Positions 1 through 10,826 of a stretch of DNA of 37,920 nt are shown here, piece after piece; position 1 is the stretch's first letter, and the number at the start of each line of letters is the position of its first letter. The notes below the pieces were generated by a model. That model ran no database searches, was not told the origin of the DNA, and saw only the letters and a program-made list of their open reading frames with translations. The DNA is from Isotricha intestinalis (taxonomy: Eukaryota > Ciliophora > Litostomatea > Vestibuliferida > Isotrichidae): positions 1 to 37,920 of the forward strand of contig JAJJLU010003690.1 of the NCBI GenBank assembly GCA_023807065.1, given 5' to 3'. The translations under genes were made by a program, and so were the position numbers.

Positions 1-887
1 AGAAATTCATTTTATATTATTAATAAAATTACCACAAAAAATAATAATAATAAAATGAATAGTGAATTAAAACATGATACAAGAAGGAAAAAAAGGAGAG
101 AAATTGTATAAAAATGTGTATCATCATATTCCACATTGTCTTAAATGTCATTCAGATAAATTTTTTTAAGTAAAAATAAAACATTTCTCTTATTATAAAA
201 CTTCTATATATGATTTTAATTATAAAAAAGTGAGAAAAGAAAAAAATGCAAACATTCTTATATAAATAACTATAAAATAGTAGTTAAACCTGTTAAAATT
301 GTTTTTGAAGTATATTGTTATTTAATTGAATAGGTGAAAAGTATTCTTTATTAAAAATTCAACTAACAATTAAAATAATAAATAGATATACCCTTCATAA
401 TTTTAACCAATAATTATTTATAAATATTTAAAATCATAATTAAAAAAAATTCAAAATTTAAGCTTTAAAAAATCAATATTAAAAGTAATTTATTTAGTTA
501 AATTATAAAGAATATTTTTCTCATGAATTCTAAGAATATCAAATTTCATAAGGAAAATTAATTATTCTTTTTGGAAAATTTTTGACAAATTTTAATAAAA
601 ATTTTTAATAAATAAAACAAAAGAAAATAATTAATTCAAATTAATATCAAAGAAACAATATAAATAATAATAATTTAAGAGTGGACAACTTATTGATGAA
701 TATTATATTGATTTATTTTGATAAAAATTTATGTTATGAAAACCTATTTTTTCAAAATTCATTGAATAATATTAAACATTAAGAATAAAATTATTAATTT
801 TTATTTTATTATAAAAATAATAATGAAATTTTTTTAACAATTTACAAAATAAAAAAAAATTTTGATAAAAGATCATTTTTAAATACA
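1..887. other. AT-rich intergenic region at window edge
   Basis: There is no supported gene. The stretch is downstream of the 3' end of the leftward gene that ends at 888. A short plus-strand frame around 73-270 reads like protein, including a C-x2-C-H pattern near 145-160, but has an internal TAA and no recognisable domain. It is treated as a possible relic in the findings. Confidence 0.5.
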
Positions 888-3257
888 TTAATTATGAGTT
901 TTTAAAATAAATTTTCGAGATTCATTTTGAGAAGAATTTGAAATAATGGAATTATTTATTTTTCTTTTATTTAAATAAGATTTAGGAGTATCTATAATAC
1001 TTTGATTATCACCGAAAGATTCTATTTTATTATCTTTTTGAATAAAATGTGGATTATCATTCAAAAATTTTGGAATAGAATATTTTGGAATATCAATTAA
1101 AGTTTTAAAATCTTCTATTTTAATTTCATGTTTAACATTTCTTGAAATATTAGAATCAATATTATCATTTTTAATTTTAAAATTTTCAATATAAGGATTA
1201 TAAATAAATAAACTTTCTTCTTTTAAATCATGAAATTGATCTATTTTCTTATTTAATTCTAATACTTTTTTGTGACTTAAATATGATTGGAAACTTATTT
1301 GATTATTTTCATTATGAAAAGTTATAGATTTTAAACTTGTTCTTGGAAAAGAATTTTCACGAGAAAATTTCTGAGTTAATCTTCTTTGAATTGATTGTTT
1401 TTTTATTGAATTTAAAAATAAAGTTGATAAAGTTTTTCTTTTATGTATTGTAAAATTAAATTGTTTCATATTTTTATTTTTTTCATTTTGTTCTTCTATT
1501 TCTATTTCAGATGAATTTATTTTTGTTGCTAAATTTAAATGACTATTTTCATTTTTACTTATAGTTTCTAAATTTAATTGTTTTTCTAAATGATTTTCAT
1601 CTTTAATAGTTTCTGAATGATCTGTATGACTTGTTTTTAATATTCCTGAAAATCCTCTTATATAATTTTTTTTATTATTTTCTCCTTCTTTTGTTATTTT
1701 TGGATATATATCTTTAAATTCATTTTCTTTAAAAAGAGAAAAAAATTTATTATCAATTCTAACTAATAAATTATTTTTATCTTCGAATAAAATTTTAAGA
1801 ATAAAATGTTTTATGTTTTCATATTTTGAAATTATTGAAAGAATTTTCATTTCATTAAAAGAAAAATCAATATTAAATAATTTTTCAAAATGAGAAATTT
1901 CTAATTTTAATCCATGAATAATTGAGATTTTACTTTTTAAATCATTATTAGTTTCAAAATATAAAAAGAATTTTTTTTTATTTTCAATATCAATAAAATC
2001 AATAATTTTTAAAGGGACAATTCTTAATTTTTCTCTTTTTGAAATATAACTAAAATGACTTAAATAATTATTATATTTATTTTTTGATAAATTATGTTCA
2101 TAACATTTTCTAAATAATTTAAAAGAAACAAAAAATTTAATAATATAAAAACCCCAATTAGAAAAATTTTTTTCAAGTAAAAAACACATAAAATCAGAAT
2201 TCATTTGATATTCAATAATTTGATTAGAACTTAAAAAAACTGTTTGAACACGAGGAATTTTAATTTTTACTTTAAAAGTATATTTTGGAGTATTCCATAA
2301 AAAAATATATAAATTTCCCTTTTGATTAATTTCCTTTTCATTTTTATCACTAAGAAAAATATTTGATTGAATTATTGAAGTTAAATCACTTATTCTTGAT
2401 TTTTGTTTAAATAAAATTGAATTTTTAAGAAATTGAATCATCTTTTTTTCATCATATGAAATTTTTTCAAAATCTTTTGAAAATTTAATTAATGATAATA
2501 GTATAAATCTAAAATATTGAAAATCTTTATAATAAAAAATTGGTAAGTAACTAAAAGGAAAATATAATTTTTTTATTTTTTTAGTTTGAATATTTTCAAA
2601 AATAATTTGTAGACTTTTTAACTTTAATATAAAATTATTATCTTTTTCATTATATTCTTTAGTTAGAAGATAAGTAAAATTTTTGTTTAAATTTTGTTTT
2701 AAAATATTAATTTTTTCTATTATAAATTCTTTATAATGTTCTTTTAAACTGAGATTCATTTTACTAAAAATTAATTTTTCATTATATTCTAAATTATCAT
2801 TATCATTTTGATTTTTTAAAATAGATTCAGTAATTATTAAAGAATTATCTTTAATTAATTTATTTTTAAAAGAATTTCTTAAATAAGGAAAAATTTTTTT
2901 TGGTTTTTCATTATAATTTAAAATTTTTTCGTTTTGAAAAATTTTTTCACTTCCATTTGAAAAAGAATTTAAAATTAAACTATGTGTTATTCTTAATTGG
3001 GGAAAATATGACTCTGAATTTAAATGTGGTAAAATTGATAAATTTCTTCCATTATTGTTTTTAAATTGGTTTTTTGACTTTCTCTTTTCACACAATTCTC
3101 GATAAAAATCTCTATAACTTTCATTATTTAATAAAATGAATTTTGTATTTTTTTTTATTTCACAAGATATATTTTTTACTCTTTCTTTTTTGAATATCAA
3201 TTGAAAATCTTCTATTTTTTGAGAAGGAAGGTTATTATTTTTTAAAACTAAAGACAT
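888..3257 (-). CDS. Hypothetical 789-aa protein, unrecognised
   Basis: This is a long single-exon reading frame starting with ATG at 3257 and ending with TAA. I do not recognise the family. The protein is rich in Lys, Asn, Phe, Ile and Ser and has no signal peptide or clear membrane segment. The best candidate for a folded core is roughly residues 180-500, which is rich in aromatic residues (WNTPKY near 330, then an NWGFYIIKFF stretch near 370). The C-terminal third is polar, basic and low in complexity, so probably disordered. The ATG was chosen because no in-frame upstream extension without stops is visible. The gene is divergent from the next gene, with 271 bp between the two starts. Its length and codon structure make it a real gene, but no function can be assigned. 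Confidence 0.8.
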   Translation of the reverse strand: MSLVLKNNNLPSQKIEDFQLIFKKERVKNISCEIKKNTKFILLNNESYRDFYRELCEKRKSKNQFKNNNGRNLSILPHLNSESYFPQLRITHSLILNSFSNGSEKIFQNEKILNYNEKPKKIFPYLRNSFKNKLIKDNSLIITESILKNQNDNDNLEYNEKLIFSKMNLSLKEHYKEFIIEKINILKQNLNKNFTYLLTKEYNEKDNNFILKLKSLQIIFENIQTKKIKKLYFPFSYLPIFYYKDFQYFRFILLSLIKFSKDFEKISYDEKKMIQFLKNSILFKQKSRISDLTSIIQSNIFLSDKNEKEINQKGNLYIFLWNTPKYTFKVKIKIPRVQTVFLSSNQIIEYQMNSDFMCFLLEKNFSNWGFYIIKFFVSFKLFRKCYEHNLSKNKYNNYLSHFSYISKREKLRIVPLKIIDFIDIENKKKFFLYFETNNDLKSKISIIHGLKLEISHFEKLFNIDFSFNEMKILSIISKYENIKHFILKILFEDKNNLLVRIDNKFFSLFKENEFKDIYPKITKEGENNKKNYIRGFSGILKTSHTDHSETIKDENHLEKQLNLETISKNENSHLNLATKINSSEIEIEEQNEKNKNMKQFNFTIHKRKTLSTLFLNSIKKQSIQRRLTQKFSRENSFPRTSLKSITFHNENNQISFQSYLSHKKVLELNKKIDQFHDLKEESLFIYNPYIENFKIKNDNIDSNISRNVKHEIKIEDFKTLIDIPKYSIPKFLNDNPHFIQKDNKIESFGDNQSIIDTPKSYLNKRKINNSIISNSSQNESRKFILKTHN

Positions 3258-3528
3258 TTTAATTAAATGTCAAAAAAAAAATAATTGTGAAATTATTAAA
3301 TTTTATTTATGTAATTTTCAAAAATAAATAAACAACAAAAAAAAATATTTTTACAAAAATTTATAATTCATTACATAATTTGTTGTAAATTTTCAATGTA
3401 AAAAAATTTAAGATAATAATATTGAAGGTTAAAAAAAATGATTTTATATTTAAAAATTTGAGAAAACATAATAAGATAAAAACTTAAAAAACATAAAAGA
3501 AAAAAAAATATATTTAAAAACAAAAAAA
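3258..3528. promoter_or_regulatory. Divergent promoter region between two unknown genes
   Basis: A 271-bp spacer separates the start codons of a leftward and a rightward gene, so it must hold both promoters. It is almost pure A+T with poly-A and poly-T runs. I see no specific motif that I can name. Confidence 0.4.
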
Positions 3529-4605
3529 ATGTTAACTGAATTCATAAAAATAAATCCCTCTGAACCTCAAAATTTCCAAAAAAAAAATTCATCAACATTT
3601 TACGATAATTCATCAAATCTACCAACACCAAAAATTGAAATTACTTTAAAAAAAAGACAAGAAAATTTATCAGAGTTAATTCCAATAATAAAAAATGAAT
3701 TTAAATCATGTGAATTTGATTCAATAACATCAGAAATAAAAGAAAATGTATCAATAAATGGAATAAAAAGAAAATTTGAAATAAACGGTCAAATTCCATT
3801 AAAAAATGCATTAGAATTAAATGAATTTAAAAATGATTTATTTTCTTCTTTAACAAATACAAATTCTTTTTTTGATATTGATGATAATGAATGTTGGAAA
3901 ATTGAAGAAACTCAATCAAAAGGACAAAAATTTGAATCACCTAAATTATTTAATATTGATGGTAATGAAACTAATATTAAATTACCTCAAAAAGATTGTA
4001 TTATTTTTATTTATGAAAATAATAATGAATTAAATTATATTATTGATAAAATTAAAAAAATTCCTATTATTTTCGTTTGTAAAACTAATAATTTTTTTCA
4101 AAAAAAAAAAGAATTAATTCAAAATAATAATTTATTTGATTATGAACATTACTTTTTTTCAGATAATGATAAAGCATTTAAAAATTTAAAATTACCAAGA
4201 ATTATTATATTAAATGATAAAGGACAAATTTTTAATAATAGAAGTTTAAATAATTTAAATGAAATTGATACTCTTGAAAATAATTTACTTTATTCTCCTG
4301 ATGAAGATATTGATAATGAATATGAAAATTTAAATTCATGGTGGTTAAATGCTAATAATACAATTAAAATGAATGTTATATATAAAATTAATAAACAATT
4401 AGATGATTCAGGTTTTAATAATATTGACTTTGAAATTAATACTTCTTTTAAAATTGATAATAAAGGTATTTATGCCATGAGAGCTATTCCTGTTTTTAAT
4501 GGATTTTTACCAAAAAATAAAGAAAAAGATTTAAAGAAATTTATTGATAGTACTCAAACTGAAGGAAACTTTGAAAAAATTAAAAATTTAGTTAAGTTAA
4601 TTTAA
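3529..4605 (+). CDS. Hypothetical protein with possible thioredoxin-like core
   Basis: A 358-aa frame runs from ATG at 3529 to TAA. The first ~140 residues are polar and probably disordered. Residues ~150-235 alternate hydrophobic strands and helices: a CIIFIYE strand, then IPIIFVCKT, a segment with FFSDNDKAF, then LPRIIILNDKGQI. This resembles the core of thioredoxin-fold proteins, including the Pro before a strand that ends in a D-x-G-x-I turn, but the CxxC redox motif is absent, so any such domain would not be a disulfide reductase. This is inference from pattern only. A WW pair near residue 270 sits in an acidic C-terminal half. The gene is convergent with the SAPS gene, with ~230 bp between the stops. 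It is real, with function unknown. Confidence 0.75.
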   Translation: MLTEFIKINPSEPQNFQKKNSSTFYDNSSNLPTPKIEITLKKRQENLSELIPIIKNEFKSCEFDSITSEIKENVSINGIKRKFEINGQIPLKNALELNEFKNDLFSSLTNTNSFFDIDDNECWKIEETQSKGQKFESPKLFNIDGNETNIKLPQKDCIIFIYENNNELNYIIDKIKKIPIIFVCKTNNFFQKKKELIQNNNLFDYEHYFFSDNDKAFKNLKLPRIIILNDKGQIFNNRSLNNLNEIDTLENNLLYSPDEDIDNEYENLNSWWLNANNTIKMNVIYKINKQLDDSGFNNIDFEINTSFKIDNKGIYAMRAIPVFNGFLPKNKEKDLKKFIDSTQTEGNFEKIKNLVKLI

Positions 4606-4837
4606 AATAATATTTAATTAAATAGAGGGAATTTTTGTTAATATAAAGAAAAATAAAAATAGTGTCTTTTTGCATTTTTTTATTATTTATAAATTTATTA
4701 TATAAATTAATTTTTATAATGAATTTTATAGAAATAAAAATAATGAATTTTACAAAAATAAAAAAAAATTAGTTAAATCTTTATTTAAAAAGAAAAAAAT
4801 TTAAATTAAAAAAATATTTTCTATAATTTTGAAAATA

Positions 4838-7347
4838 TTACAAATCTTGAAGAAGTTGATCAAACTCTTTATTATCCATTAAATTATGAGGATTCCAATA
4901 ATTATTATCAAAATATTTTTCATTTTCTTTTTTATTATCATACTCATTAATATGATCATTTAAATCAAGATTAATTTCTTGATTATAATCATATGCATAT
5001 AAATTTTCTTCAGAATCAAATTCATTTATTTTAGAATCATTTTTTTCATCAATTTGTTTTTGATTATTTTTATTATTTTTTTTAAGAATTTCTTCTTCTT
5101 TCTTAATAAGTTCTAAATATTCATTACCTCCTTTTAAAAAAGATTTATAAATTTCAATTTGAGCAAAAACTAAATCAGAAAGAGATCTTACTGAAAAAGG
5201 AATATTTTCTTCTTTTTCTTGAGTATCATATATTGGATTTAAAAATTCTGCTTTTTGAAAATCAGCTTCTTTTGTTTCTTGCATTAATTTTTTTTCAAAT
5301 AGTTCTGATACATTTGGAACAAAATTTAAAGAGAATAATTTAATTGACTCATCATTTTCATATATTGATTTCAAATAATTATTTTCTGATGAAAATATAT
5401 TTTTTAAAATATTTGTATTGCTTGCTAAAAGAATTGATCTCATTTTATTTTTGGATTCTTTAAATTGAAATTCTGTTTCTTTTACTATATTTTCTATAAT
5501 TAAATATATTAAATTTTCTTTTGGATCTTCATTAATTTTAAAAATTGAATCTATTAAAAAATTTGGGGACTTTGAATTAATAGCAATTTGAATTATTTGA
5601 TTAAATAAATTTTGATATAAATTATTCATTGGAAAATCAAAGTATATTTTTATCATTTTTTCAAATATTTTACTTTCAATTAAATTATTCAAAGACTGAT
5701 TTAATTGATTAATTATATTTTCATTAGTATAAAAATTAATATAAAGATCAAGAATAGTTTTCAAACATTCAAATTGAGTAAAAGTTTTAATTCCTAATTT
5801 TTTTATTTTTTCATCTGAAAAAGCAGTAACTAAATCATTTTCTTTATCAAAAATATTTTCTTTCATTATATCATCAATAATAATTTTTGCATTATTATTT
5901 AATATATTTATTATTCTTTCTGGATTTTTATTAATAATATTATCACCATAATAAATCTCACCACTTTTTATATTTGTTAAATTATTATAAAAATCTCCTC
6001 CTTTATCTAATGCTCTTATAATTGAAGTTATTTCATTTTCTGCTTTATCATTATTAAAATCAGGTGTAATTTTCTTATCAAAATTTGCTAATAATTCTTC
6101 ATTAATTTTAATTATTAATTTTAATAAATTTATAACTTTTATATTTTCTTTTTTTAAAGTTAATTTTTTTAAAATTTCATTTAATTCTTCTAATAATCCT
6201 TCTTCAGAAACAAAAAATTGAAAACTTTGTTTAGAACTTGTTATAATTGAATTTACAATAATATCATAAATAAATTCAAAACCATTTTCATCTATATTTT
6301 CATTATTAAAAGAATTAATTAAATATTTACAAGAAGTTATTATATTATCTTTATTGCCGAACATATTATTTATATTTATAATAATATTTTCAAAAATAAC
6401 TCCAATTGCTTTTCTATTAATATGTTTTAATAACTTTTGAAGGATTATAGGATGATCATCGTAAATATAATTAATTAAAATTTCAGGATTTACTTTAAGT
6501 AAATTATTTATAATTTTAGCAAAATAACCCATTAAAACATAATTATCATCTGAAGGTTCTTCATCTAAAAATTTAAATAAATAATCAAATAAATCATATA
6601 AATCAGAATAATCTTCTTTGTCATTTTCAAGTGCTTCTAATTCTGCTTTTGCTAAAGCAATTTCTTTTTCTTTTTCTAAATCATTATCATTATCATCATC
6701 TATAAATTCTCCATCAAAATCTCCTTCTTGAATTTGAGCTTTATTTTTTTGATGATGAGGTATATTTTCATTTTTTGGGGAATTCATTATATTTTTTTCC
6801 AAATTTTCTTTTGTTTCATCTTTATTGTTTTCGTTAATTCTTTCTTCTTTTTCTTCGTTTTTTTCTTTTTTTGATGATTCTATTTTATCTATCATTTCTT
6901 TTACTATATTATTCACTTCTATTTTATAATCTTTTTCAATATTTTTTTTTCTATTTTCTTCTATTTCTTTTTTTTCTTTATCTTTTTTTTCTTTTGTTAA
7001 ATCCATTATTCTATTTATATTAAATCCATTTAAAGAACATAAAATTTCACAAGCATTAAAAGGAAATTTATGTCCTAATTGTTGATTGTTTTCTTTTGGC
7101 ATTTTTGTACAATAATCAATCAATTCTTTTATTCTTTCAAAAGTTATACTATAAATTATTAAAAAACTTTTTCTTACAAACTTGATAATTTTGAATTTTG
7201 ATTATTTAATAAATCATGCATTACTTCTTCACTATCTAAAATATCATATGTTGTTAATTCTCCTTTGTTTAATTTTTCTATATAAGATTTAACATCTGCT
7301 AGATAATAAACTCTATTATTTTGTTAATTTTTATTTTACTGAAACAT
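4838..7347 (-). CDS. SAPS-domain protein, PP6/Sit4-type phosphatase regulatory subunit (three exons)
   Basis: This is a likely regulatory subunit of a PP2A-like phosphatase (PP6 in animals, Sit4 in yeast), acting as a cytosolic scaffold. It reads as three exons: 7347-7340, 7312-7178 and 7148-4838, joined across introns of 27 and 29 nt, giving 817 aa. The joined N-terminus matches the family layout: Met-Phe start, an ILDSEEVMHDLL segment like the family's conserved acidic DEEDVL block, a short linker, then HKFPFNACEIL like the family's KYPNxSCELL block. Next come a helical-repeat segment (roughly residues 190-430) and a C-terminal acidic tail rich in Asn, Glu and Asp. An acidic/basic low-complexity insert of about 100 residues interrupts the SAPS region after the HKFPFNA block. 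Starting inside the long exon would rely on a TTG codon at 7123 and lose the conserved start, so the spliced model is preferred. Confidence 0.85.
7149..7177 (-). other. 29-nt intron 2 of the SAPS gene
   Basis: On the minus strand it begins GTAAGA and ends TTTATAG. Its removal restores a continuous frame between the N-terminal acidic block and the FPFNACEIL block, which are adjacent in known SAPS proteins. Unspliced, the region contains several stops in every useful frame. Confidence 0.85.
7313..7339 (-). other. 27-nt intron 1 of the SAPS gene
   Basis: On the minus strand the segment starts GTAAAA, contains TTAAC near its 3' end and ends ATAG. Removing it joins an 8-nt first coding exon to the second exon in frame (codon 3 is split as CA|A) and removes two in-frame TAA codons. 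The neighbouring alternative AG two bases on gives a frame that stops at once. Confidence 0.75.
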
Positions 7348-9157
7348 TTTTTTTAATTTATATTTTTTTTAAAATAAAATATAAATTATAAAGAAAAAAA
7401 TAATAAATTAATTTGAGTACAATAATCTTTTCTTATCTATACAAATATAATTTATGAATGATATATTATTTCAATTTTCTTTTAAAAAATTAGTTTTTTT
7501 ACTTTTCCAATTCAAATATTTTAAATTTTGTTGAATTCTATTTCTTTAAATTAAAAAATTATCATTTTTTCCTAAATTTATTTTTTGATATAATAGTTTA
7601 AAGCAAATAATTATATCTTTTATAAAAGAAAAAGTAAAATATAAATGATTTCTAATTATTAGTTTTATTATTCCCTATAAACTTTTCACATCATAAGGAA
7701 GAAAAATTAATGATAAATTTTGGTTATTTAAAAGATCTGAAGGAATAACCAAAAGAAATAATTATAAAGAAAAAGTAAAATATCTTCAATAAAATAGAGA
7801 TTTTTTTTAGAGTATTTTTATAAAAAAAATTCTAAATAAAACTCATAACAATTTATTTAATTAATTATTTCTTTATGCAAAATATTAATTTATTTTTATA
7901 AGTCAAAATTAAAAAAAATCAAACAATTATTAATTTGATATAGTTTTAATTATAAATATTAATTATAAAATCATAGTTAATGAATGAGATTTATATTTTT
8001 GAGTGCTTCAAAATAAAATTTTAGCTTATACATATAAAAATTATTTTCTAAATCTTTAATTAATATAAATAAATAGTGATTGTTAGAGTATTATTCATTA
8101 TTTAGGAAGATAGATTTAAAGAATCTGAGAATGTGAAAAATTAATCATGTGAAATCAATCATTTTGTTATCAATTAAGTCAGTTTAAATAAAAAATTATG
8201 TCTTCTTATGGTAAATAATATTAAAAAAAGAATATATTGAAAATTGAGATAAACGATTAATTTCGAATACTTTTAGTTTAAATAATAATTAAGATAAATT
8301 TTAACAATAAAAATAAAAAATTTAATTATCCTAAATATATTAAATTAGGTTCTTTATCTTATAAAACTTTATTCCAAAGTCCTTTTGTTGGGAAAGCTTA
8401 AATAATTTATATAATAGATGTACTTATTATTTATTTACATCTTTAAAATAATAAAAGATATAATCTGATTATTTGAATTTTATTTATAATATTTTTTTAA
8501 ATATGTAAATCAATGTATTATTGATATTATTAAATTCCCATATTAATATTTTAGGGTAATAATATATTTATTTAGTGTTTTTTTGTGTTGTTTATATAAT
8601 GATTTTAGGAACAGACTGATTTACACTTTTTTTATAGTTAATTGTATCAATATATATATATAAATATTATTAATTTATTATATTGATTTCACAATGTTGT
8701 TATTGATGTTTTCTTTGTGAAAAAGTATTTATAATTTCCTTATTATTTTTTTTTCTCTCTTAATAATGCATATATTCTTTTTCTAAATTGTTAATCATTC
8801 TTTGAACTTTAGAATAAAAAAATCTTTTTTTAAAATAAAATTATTGAACAATGATAATATTCATAAAATCTCATATTTTTCATATAATGGATTATTAAGA
8901 ATTGAGATTTTTAATTTTAATTAATGACATTTATTAGTATATTATGAGGTACTCTGTGGAAGATTAATCTTTTAAATCTAAATAAATCTTTGAATTAAAT
9001 TTTTCTTGAAGTGTTTTTATTGTTATCCTTTTATTTTTTGTTCATGAAAAAAAAGAATTTAATATATAAAAAAAGAATAAAAAAGAGAAAAAAATAAAAA
9101 AATAAAAAAATATCTAAAAATTATAAAAAACCAAAAAAAAAAAAGTAAACAGATAAA
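7348..9157. other. 1.8-kb gene-poor AT-rich region
   Basis: No intact gene is visible on either strand. The left end holds the promoter of the SAPS gene and the right end that of the CHAP gene. A plus-strand frame at about 8280-8400 stays open for ~42 codons and ends in a stretch with unusual local complexity (GSLSYKTLFQSPFVGKA), which may be a decayed coding fragment. A short AT dinucleotide run lies near 8650-8665. I found no tRNA-like box A/B pair. Confidence 0.5.
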
Positions 9158-9556
9158 ATGAAATCATTAATCCTAATAAGTCTTATAGCATTCAGTTTAA
9201 CAGTAGATTTAAACAAAGCAGTTCAACACTTAGTATCACACGCTCATAAAAAGTCAAAACATATGTGTGCAGCTTACGTTGCAGCAGCATTAAAAGCAGG
9301 AGGATTCAAATTCACAAATCAAGCAAGTGCATATATGTATCACTCAAATGGAATAATGAAAAAAATAGGATTTAAACAAATTTCAAGAGGAAGTCCTAAA
9401 AAAGGAGATGTTTATGTTCAAGATAGAACTAAATCACATGTTCATGGTCATATGGCTATGTACAGTGGTAAACAATGGGTTTCTGATTTCTTCCAAAATA
9501 GTGATCAAGTTTATAGTTCTGATGCTGGAAAAAGATATTATTATAGATATGGTTAA
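9158..9556 (+). CDS. Secreted CHAP/NlpC-P60-like peptidoglycan hydrolase
   Basis: This 132-aa protein is likely a bacteriolytic amidase or endopeptidase acting on bacterial cell wall in food vacuoles or outside the cell. Residues 1-16 form a signal peptide (MKS, hydrophobic core, then TVD). The catalytic pattern is that of small papain-like cell-wall hydrolases: Cys37 in CAAYVAAALKAGG, a GDVYV strand near residue 83, His98 in HGHMAMYSG, and a W-V-S-D-F segment (107-111) that can supply the third polar residue. This layout is common in bacterial and phage CHAP-type enzymes, and the length is that of a single stand-alone domain. The gene is visibly richer in G+C than its flanks, especially its first half, and sits alone in gene-poor DNA, which fits horizontal acquisition. 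That origin is inference. Exact bond specificity cannot be told from sequence. Confidence 0.85.
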   Translation: MKSLILISLIAFSLTVDLNKAVQHLVSHAHKKSKHMCAAYVAAALKAGGFKFTNQASAYMYHSNGIMKKIGFKQISRGSPKKGDVYVQDRTKSHVHGHMAMYSGKQWVSDFFQNSDQVYSSDAGKRYYYRYG

Positions 9557-10253
9557 ATTTAGTAAAATTATTTTTTAAGAAAATATTTTCAATAATATTT
9601 TTTTATTTTTTTACTTTATTTTGTTTCTTTATTTTCTTTTTTTTAGTTATTAAAAAGATTTTTTTGAACTTTTGTCAATATATAATATTGAGATTCATAT
9701 ACATAAATATATATTTAAATTATTTTTTTTTAGATTTTTTAATTAAGAAAAATAAAAAATATTACTTTCTTTACAAGATTTAAGAGGAAAAAATTTTGAT
9801 TTTTCCATTCATTTCTTTTTTTACTTTAAAAAATTATTAACTTACACTTTGTTTTTTATTTTTGAAAAAATTTTATTATTGTATATAACTATTATTAATT
9901 TTGATATGAAATTTTATTCAAACTTCAATTTTAAAAGATAAAAAGTCACTTCTAGTTTTTCTTTATTAATCATTAACAAGAAAAATCCTTTTTAATTCAT
10001 TGAATAATATTTTTTCTAATTTAAACAGCTCTATAATATCATTTTAGATTTTTAAAAGTTCTATGATGTATTTGCATTTATTTTTTTATTTAAAAACTTA
10101 AAAATCAAAAAATAAATGTATTCAAATCATAATTTAACAAATAAATTATATTCTAAAAATATTATTTATTCAAATAAAATAATTAATTATTCATATATGA
10201 TTTATTATTTAAATATTTTTACAAAAATAAAATCCTAACTTTTTTAATAAATT
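9557..10253. other. AT-rich intergenic region
   Basis: This is the spacer between the 3' end of the CHAP gene and the 3' end of the leftward gene ending at 10254. It has long poly-T and poly-A tracts just after the CHAP stop. No coding frame, RNA gene or repeat could be recognised. Confidence 0.5.
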
Positions 10254-10826
10254 TTAAGAATGAAATATTCTTAAAGGAGGATGAATAATTTTAAATTTTT
10301 GCAATTTATTTTTAATTCTTTGATTAAGATTATTATTTTTTTTTTGTTCACTTTTATTATTTTTATTTTCTTCATCAAAGCTATTTTTTGTAAAGATTAA
10401 AGATTTATTTCTTTTTAAATCATTTAAATGTTCTTTACTTAATTTTTCATTTTTTAAAAAAATTGTTTTCTTTTTTTTTACTTTTTCTTCAGTGTTATAA
10501 ATTGATTTATTTAAAATTGGTAAGTCAGTTTTTTCAAAAGAATAATTTTTTTCTTTGTTTAATTTTGAAAACGAAGAATTTCTTTTTTTATTATATAAAT
10601 TATTATAAAAACTTTCTAAATAATTTTCATTATAAATATTAGTTTTTTCATTTTGAAAAGTTTGATGAGAATGTAATATTAATTTTCTTTGAATTAATCT
10701 TTCTAATAATTCATTATAATTTGGAATTATTTTAAAATTAATTGGAACTGTTTTTAATTTAAATTCTTTTCTTTGTTTTTTAGGAAAAAAAGAACCTAAT
10801 TTTTTTGGAAATTTATTTTCTTTCAT
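10254..10826 (-). CDS. Hypothetical small basic protein
   Basis: A 190-aa frame runs from ATG at 10826 to TAA. The protein is strongly basic and rich in Lys and Asn, with no membrane segment or signal peptide. The most structured part is residues ~25-60 (PINFKIIPNYNELLERLIQ), which could form an amphipathic helix. The rest looks disordered, with Lys runs (KKKK near 117) and an Asn/Lys run near 165. The C-terminus IHPPLRIFHS is oddly hydrophobic for such a tail. I do not recognise it. It is probably a real gene, since the frame is much longer than chance in this AT content. Confidence 0.6.
   Translation of the reverse strand: MKENKFPKKLGSFFPKKQRKEFKLKTVPINFKIIPNYNELLERLIQRKLILHSHQTFQNEKTNIYNENYLESFYNNLYNKKRNSSFSKLNKEKNYSFEKTDLPILNKSIYNTEEKVKKKKTIFLKNEKLSKEHLNDLKRNKSLIFTKNSFDEENKNNKSEQKKNNNLNQRIKNKLQKFKIIHPPLRIFHS

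Noticed and set aside
7123..7125. Start of the SAPS protein at 7123
   Set aside because: The codon there is TTG and the conserved N-terminal SAPS block lies upstream across two introns.
7321..7347. In-frame TAA codons after the first codons of the SAPS gene, suggesting TAA means Gln
   Set aside because: A 27-nt GTAA...TAG intron removes them and keeps frame; other genes end cleanly at TAA, TAG and TGA and use CAA for Gln.
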